In this document: positions 60,661 to 64,000 of the stretch, in pieces | Numbering within the stretch: position 1 is the first letter of the stretch | How the letters are laid out: each line of letters begins with the position of its first letter | DNA from: Pseudooceanicola endophyticus | GTDB lineage: Bacteria; Pseudomonadota; Alphaproteobacteria; Rhodobacterales; Rhodobacteraceae | Reading direction: 5' to 3' | Assembly: GCF_018760365.1 (NCBI RefSeq) | Contig: NZ_JAHIAB010000017.1 | Location: 19,204 to 83,203 of the forward strand | Length of the DNA stretch: 64,000 nt | The notes under the pieces: model-generated | Told to the model about the DNA's origin: nothing | Seen by the model: the letters and a program-made list of their open reading frames with translations, nothing else | Database searches by the model: none | Program-made: the position numbers and the translations under genes

Positions 60661-61230
60661 ATGCTAGACCGGGCGACCAGAGCCCCGCAGGCCCCCGCCG
60701 CTTCCGGCCTCAAGGCTGGCATCACGCTTTTGAAAATGGGCCTGACCCTGTTGCGCCGCCTGGCCGATATCCTGGCGCTCCTGCTGCTGGCCTATATGGC
60801 CTGCACCATCCTTGCCCAGATTATCGGGAGATATTTCTTCAATTATTCAATTGCCTGGACGGAAGAGACCGCCACGTTCGCACAGGTCTGGCTGACCCTT
60901 CTCGGGGCCGGGATCGCGATGCGATACAATCAGCACGTCGGGGTCGATTTCCTGATCAGAAAAGCTCCGCTCTGGATTCAGCGGCTGTTCCAGGCGGCGG
61001 GCCTTGTCCTCGGGGTCTGGTTCCTGGGCGTGGTGGTCGTCGGCTCCACCTCGATGCTGGCCATCGGCTTCATGGTGAAATCCCCGGCCCTGCAGATCCC
61101 GATGGCGGTGCCCTACTTCGCCCTGCCCGTGGGCTTTGGCTACTTCCTGCTGGAGTTCGCCCTTGCCACCCTGCCCCGGGTCTTCGATCCGATGGCCGGT
61201 GCAGAAGGCGCGGCGGAGGCAGAGGCATGA
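60661..61230 (+). CDS. TRAP transporter small permease (DctQ type), system 2
   Basis: A 189-residue four-helix protein: about 35 polar/basic residues precede the first helix, then CTILAQIIGRYFFNYSIAWTEETATFAQVWLTLLGAGIAMRYNQHVGVDF. AAGGAGG lies upstream of the ATG at 60661. It overlaps the DctM gene by ATGA. Similar in layout to system 1, but the receptor gene comes last here. Confidence 0.92.
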   Translation: MLDRATRAPQAPAASGLKAGITLLKMGLTLLRRLADILALLLLAYMACTILAQIIGRYFFNYSIAWTEETATFAQVWLTLLGAGIAMRYNQHVGVDFLIRKAPLWIQRLFQAAGLVLGVWFLGVVVVGSTSMLAIGFMVKSPALQIPMAVPYFALPVGFGYFLLEFALATLPRVFDPMAGAEGAAEAEA

Positions 61231-62504
61231 TCCTGGCAGGTGGCGGTTTCCTTCTTCTCCTCATCTCGGGCCTGCCCATCGTGCTGGCTCTTGGCATCTC
61301 GGCCCTGCTGGCGATCGAACTGACGACCAATGTGCCGGTCACCATCGTGGCGCAGAGGATCTATGGCGGCATCAACTCCTTCACGCTGATGGCCATTCCC
61401 TTCTTCGTGGCCTCGGGCCTGCTGATGGAGGCCGGCGGCATCGCCCGCCGTTTCGTCAACCTGGCCGGTGCGCTGGTCGGCTGGATCACCGGATCGCTCT
61501 ATCTGGTCGCCATCGTCACCGGCACGGGGCTGGCGGCGATCTCGGGCTCGGGCTCGGCCGATACCGCGGCGATCAGCGCCGTGATGACCCCCGAGATGCG
61601 CAAGCGCGGCTACGACATCGACCTGGCCGCCGCCGTCATCGCGGCCTCGGGCTCGCTTGCCTCGATCATCCCGCCCTCCATCGTGATGATCGTCATCGCC
61701 ATCACCGCCAACCAGTCCATCGGCGCGATGTTCCTGGGCGGCATCGTTCCGGGCCTGCTGGTCATGGCGGGGCTGATGGTCGGTTGCTGGCTGCATGCCC
61801 GCCGCGATCCCGCGATCAGTGCCGACCGAGAGGTCTTTACCCTGCGCCGCCTGGGCGAAAGCTTTGTCTCGGCCGCGCCCGGCCTGCTGGTGCCGGTCGT
61901 CATCATCGGCGGTATCGTCGGCGGCGTCTTCACCGCGACCGAGGCCGCCTGCGTCGCCCTGTTCGCCACCCTCGCCATCACGCTTTTCATCTACCGGGAG
62001 CTCAAGCTCTCGGATCTGCCGCGCATCTGCCTGCGGGCCATCAGCCTCTCGGCCACGGTGCTGATCATCATCGCCACCGCCTCCGTCTTCACCTGGTTCA
62101 TCGCCACCCAGGGCTTTCCGGCGCTGCTGCGCGGCTGGCTGACCGGCATCACCGCCAACCCGGTGGTGTTCCTGCTGATCATCAACGTGCTGCTGCTGAT
62201 CGTCGGCATGTTCATGGAAAGCACCTCGGCCGTGCTGATCCTGCTGCCGATCTTCCTGCCCATCGCGCAAAGCTACGGCATCGACCCGGTGCAGTTCGGC
62301 ATCATCACGGCGCTGAACCTCTCCATCGGGCTGATCACCCCGCCCTACGGCATCTGCCTCTATGTCGCCGCTTCGGTGGCCGGGCGGCGGATCGAGCAGG
62401 TCTCGCGCCGGGTCTGGCTGCCGCTGGCCTGCATGCTCGTGGTGCTGGCGCTGGTGACCTATGTGCCGGCGGTGTCGCTCTGGTTGCCCTCGGTCGCGAT
62501 GTAG
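61227..62504 (+). CDS. TRAP transporter large permease (DctM type), system 2
   Basis: A 425-residue polytopic permease, obviously related to that of system 1 (SFTLMAIPFFVASGLLMEAGGIARRFVNLAGALVGW; AAISGSGSADTAAISAVMTPEM; PPYGICLYVAASVAGRR). Roughly twelve membrane segments. Paired with the DctQ gene before and the DctP gene after. Confidence 0.94.
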   Translation: MILAGGGFLLLLISGLPIVLALGISALLAIELTTNVPVTIVAQRIYGGINSFTLMAIPFFVASGLLMEAGGIARRFVNLAGALVGWITGSLYLVAIVTGTGLAAISGSGSADTAAISAVMTPEMRKRGYDIDLAAAVIAASGSLASIIPPSIVMIVIAITANQSIGAMFLGGIVPGLLVMAGLMVGCWLHARRDPAISADREVFTLRRLGESFVSAAPGLLVPVVIIGGIVGGVFTATEAACVALFATLAITLFIYRELKLSDLPRICLRAISLSATVLIIIATASVFTWFIATQGFPALLRGWLTGITANPVVFLLIINVLLLIVGMFMESTSAVLILLPIFLPIAQSYGIDPVQFGIITALNLSIGLITPPYGICLYVAASVAGRRIEQVSRRVWLPLACMLVVLALVTYVPAVSLWLPSVAM

Positions 62505-62560
62505 CCCCCCGTTTCAAGACCAAGACCACCCCAAAACCAACTCGCAAGAAAGTATCCAGG

Positions 62561-63526
62561 ATGTCCAACAGAGTGCTGACCACCCTTGCCACCGTCGCGG
62601 CCCTTGCTGCGGCCCCCGCCGCCATGGCCGCCGATTTCACCTTCAAGGCCGCCCACACCAACGCCGCCGGCGAGGTGCAGGATATGGGCATCCAGAAGAT
62701 GCAGACGCTGCTGGAGACTTATTCCGACGGCAAGGCCACCTTGCAGGATTTCCCCGGCGGCCAGCTGGGGGATGAGCAGCAGACTGTCGAGGGCGCCATG
62801 ATGGGCCTGCTCGACATTTCCATGACCTCGAACGCGATGCTGTCGAACTACATCAAGGATTACAAGGTCTTCGACCTGCCCTTCATGAATTCGGACGTGG
62901 TCGGCCTGGGCCAGAAGATCGACGACAACTGGGATCTGATGGAGAAGGACGCGAATGCGGCGGGCTTCCAGCTGCTGGCGGTGTTTTCCTCCGGGATCCG
63001 CCACCTGATGACCAAGCAGCCGATCACCTCGATCGACGATCTGAAGGGGCTGAAGATCCGCACCATGCAGAACCCGGTGCATGTTGAGGCCTGGCGTGAC
63101 TACGGCGCCAACCCGACGCCGATGTCCTATTCCGAGCTTTACGGCGCACTGCAATCGGGTGTCGTCGATGGCGCCGAGGGGGCCACCACCGGCTATGTCG
63201 GCATGAAGTTCTACGAGGTCGCGCCCTATTTCACCACCATCGGCTGGCTGAACATGACCGCGCCGGTGGTGATGAAGAAAACCCAGTTCGACAGCCTGCC
63301 CCAGGACGTGCAGGACGCGCTGATGAAGGCCGGTCACGAGGCCGCCATCTGGCAGCGCCAGTTCGTCGTCGATCAGGAGAAGCCGCTGCTGGAAGAGGCC
63401 CGCAAGGCCGGCGCGCATATCTCCTCCATCGACACCCAGCCCTTCGTCGATGCCACCCAGCCGCTCTACAAGACGGCGGTGACGAGCGAAGGCCAGAAGG
63501 CCCTGTTCGAGGCCCTGACCAAGTGA
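62561..63526 (+). CDS. TRAP transporter solute-binding protein (DctP type), system 2
   Basis: A 321-residue periplasmic receptor with a signal peptide of about 24 residues (cleavage after APAAMA). The ligand-binding Arg lies in LKIRTMQNPVHVEAWRDYGANPTPMSYSELYGALQSGVVDGAEG. Closely related to the receptor at 48311 in the signature region, so the two TRAP systems may import related acids. Confidence 0.94.
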   Translation: MSNRVLTTLATVAALAAAPAAMAADFTFKAAHTNAAGEVQDMGIQKMQTLLETYSDGKATLQDFPGGQLGDEQQTVEGAMMGLLDISMTSNAMLSNYIKDYKVFDLPFMNSDVVGLGQKIDDNWDLMEKDANAAGFQLLAVFSSGIRHLMTKQPITSIDDLKGLKIRTMQNPVHVEAWRDYGANPTPMSYSELYGALQSGVVDGAEGATTGYVGMKFYEVAPYFTTIGWLNMTAPVVMKKTQFDSLPQDVQDALMKAGHEAAIWQRQFVVDQEKPLLEEARKAGAHISSIDTQPFVDATQPLYKTAVTSEGQKALFEALTK

Positions 63527-63533
63527 TCCGGCG

Positions 63534-63563
63534 CCGGTCCGCCCCTGAAACGGGGTGGACCGG
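63534..63563 (+). terminator. Strong hairpin after the second TRAP operon
   Basis: CCGGTCCGCCCC and GGGGTGGACCGG pair (11 of 12 plus one G-T) around a 6-base loop, 8 bases after the dctP stop. The region up to 63780 contains further GC-rich inverted repeats (for example around 63642 and 63712) but no gene. Confidence 0.7.
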
Positions 63564-63819
63564 GGAGGCCTTTGGCCGGGCCAGATGATGTTCTGGCCGC
63601 CCGCGGCCATGCCGGCCTGCAGTGCGGCAGAGGCCCGCCGCCATCGGGGCGGGCCCTGCCCCCGGCTTACGGGCGATCCCGAGGCGGGCCGCCTCGGGCA
63701 CCGGCCTTTGAACCCTCCTCCGGGGCCATCTCCGGAGGGGGATTGGCTGTCGGTGACGGCCCACATACTCTCCGGGCGCCACGGCAACGCGGCACCCCTC
63801 AAAGACAAGGAATGCGACC

Positions 63820-64000
63820 ATGAAGATCCTGGTCCCGGTGAAACGGGTGATCGACTACAACGTGAAGGTCCGTGTGAAGGCGGATGGGAGCGGGGTTGAT
63901 CTTGCCAATGTGAAGATGTCGATGAACCCGTTCGACGAGATTGCCGTGGAAGAGGCGATCCGTCTGAAGGAGAAGGGCGTCGCAACCGAGGTCGTGGCGG
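63820..64000 (+). CDS. etfB: Electron transfer flavoprotein subunit beta (EtfB), N-terminal part
   Basis: The first 60 codons are in the window: [43 protein letters not shown]. This is the standard EtfB start. ETF accepts electrons from acyl-CoA dehydrogenases such as those encoded at 45669 and 54534 and passes them to the quinone pool. The gene continues beyond the window. It probably is a housekeeping gene adjoining the catabolic cluster. Confidence 0.95.
   Translation, partial: MKILVPVKRVIDYNVKVRVKADGSGVDLANVKMSMNPFDEIAVEEAIRLKEKGVATEVVA

Noticed and set aside
1..64000. CRISPR arrays, tRNA or rRNA genes
   Set aside because: I found no regularly spaced repeats and no cloverleaf or rRNA-like sequence; the repeats seen are hairpins inside IS genes.

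Overview
The window is GC-rich, densely coded DNA with many ATGA/TGATG overlaps between genes. Its contents suggest a chromosome or large replicon of an alphaproteobacterium, most likely Rhodobacterales (Roseobacter/Paracoccus-like): two TRAP transporters, paired hyuA/hyuB modules, a mesX-mesD methionine synthase operon, a Zur regulon with paralogous enzymes, and IS256-, IS110-, IS5- and IS605-type debris. The assignment to a group is inference from gene content. I see no rRNA or tRNA gene and no CRISPR array.

Layout. (1) 1-7663, plus strand: the end of an amino-acid ABC uptake system (two permeases, ATPase) with an M20 amidohydrolase, hydantoinase A and B and a kynureninase-like PLP enzyme, followed by a MarR regulator. 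(2) 8209-13873, minus strand: a second hydantoinase A/B pair with a D-amino-acid oxidase/dehydrogenase-like flavoprotein and RidA, behind a perfect 16-bp palindrome. (3) 13.9-26.3 kb, accessory region: decayed IS256 and IS110 elements, a MetR-like regulator divergent from a C-S lyase and an amino-acid permease, a LuxR solo, small unknown genes around an ssb gene with no acidic tip, a tnpB remnant interrupting a small gene, an 8-bp duplication that breaks a zinc-ribbon gene, and a broken LysR gene. (4) 26.7-30.4 kb: MetR-like regulator, then mesX-mesD-flavin reductase (oxygen-linked, folate-independent methionine synthesis). (5) 30.5-32.9 kb: glutathione-dependent formaldehyde dehydrogenase divergent from a GlxA-type AraC regulator across a palindrome. 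(6) 32.9-43.4 kb: a two-armed zinc-starvation locus. A 17-bp Zur-box-like palindrome at 40806-40822 lies between cysS-yidD-thrS-zur-folE2-thiolase-DUF35-NTF2-like-DUF1826 (minus) and hisI-ribD-like-pyrC (plus). (7) 43573-44548: an IS5-type element with frameshifts, inserted at the stop codon of a GntR gene. (8) 44.5-64 kb: a catabolic region with two TRAP systems, three DapA-family enzymes, three MaoC proteins, two acyl-CoA dehydrogenases, an acyl-CoA synthetase-like ligase, a CoA-transferase, an HpaI-type aldolase and the start of etfB.

The strongest candidates for something undescribed are these. First, the thiolase-like/DUF35/NTF2-like/DUF1826 tail of the Zur operon: the thiolase lacks its nucleophilic cysteine, the DUF35 protein has lost its zinc ribbon, and DUF1826 carries an HxD...H...R pattern. 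Second, a set of 40-50-bp palindromic mini-inserts lying inside the IS256 and IS5 transposase genes, mostly in frame.
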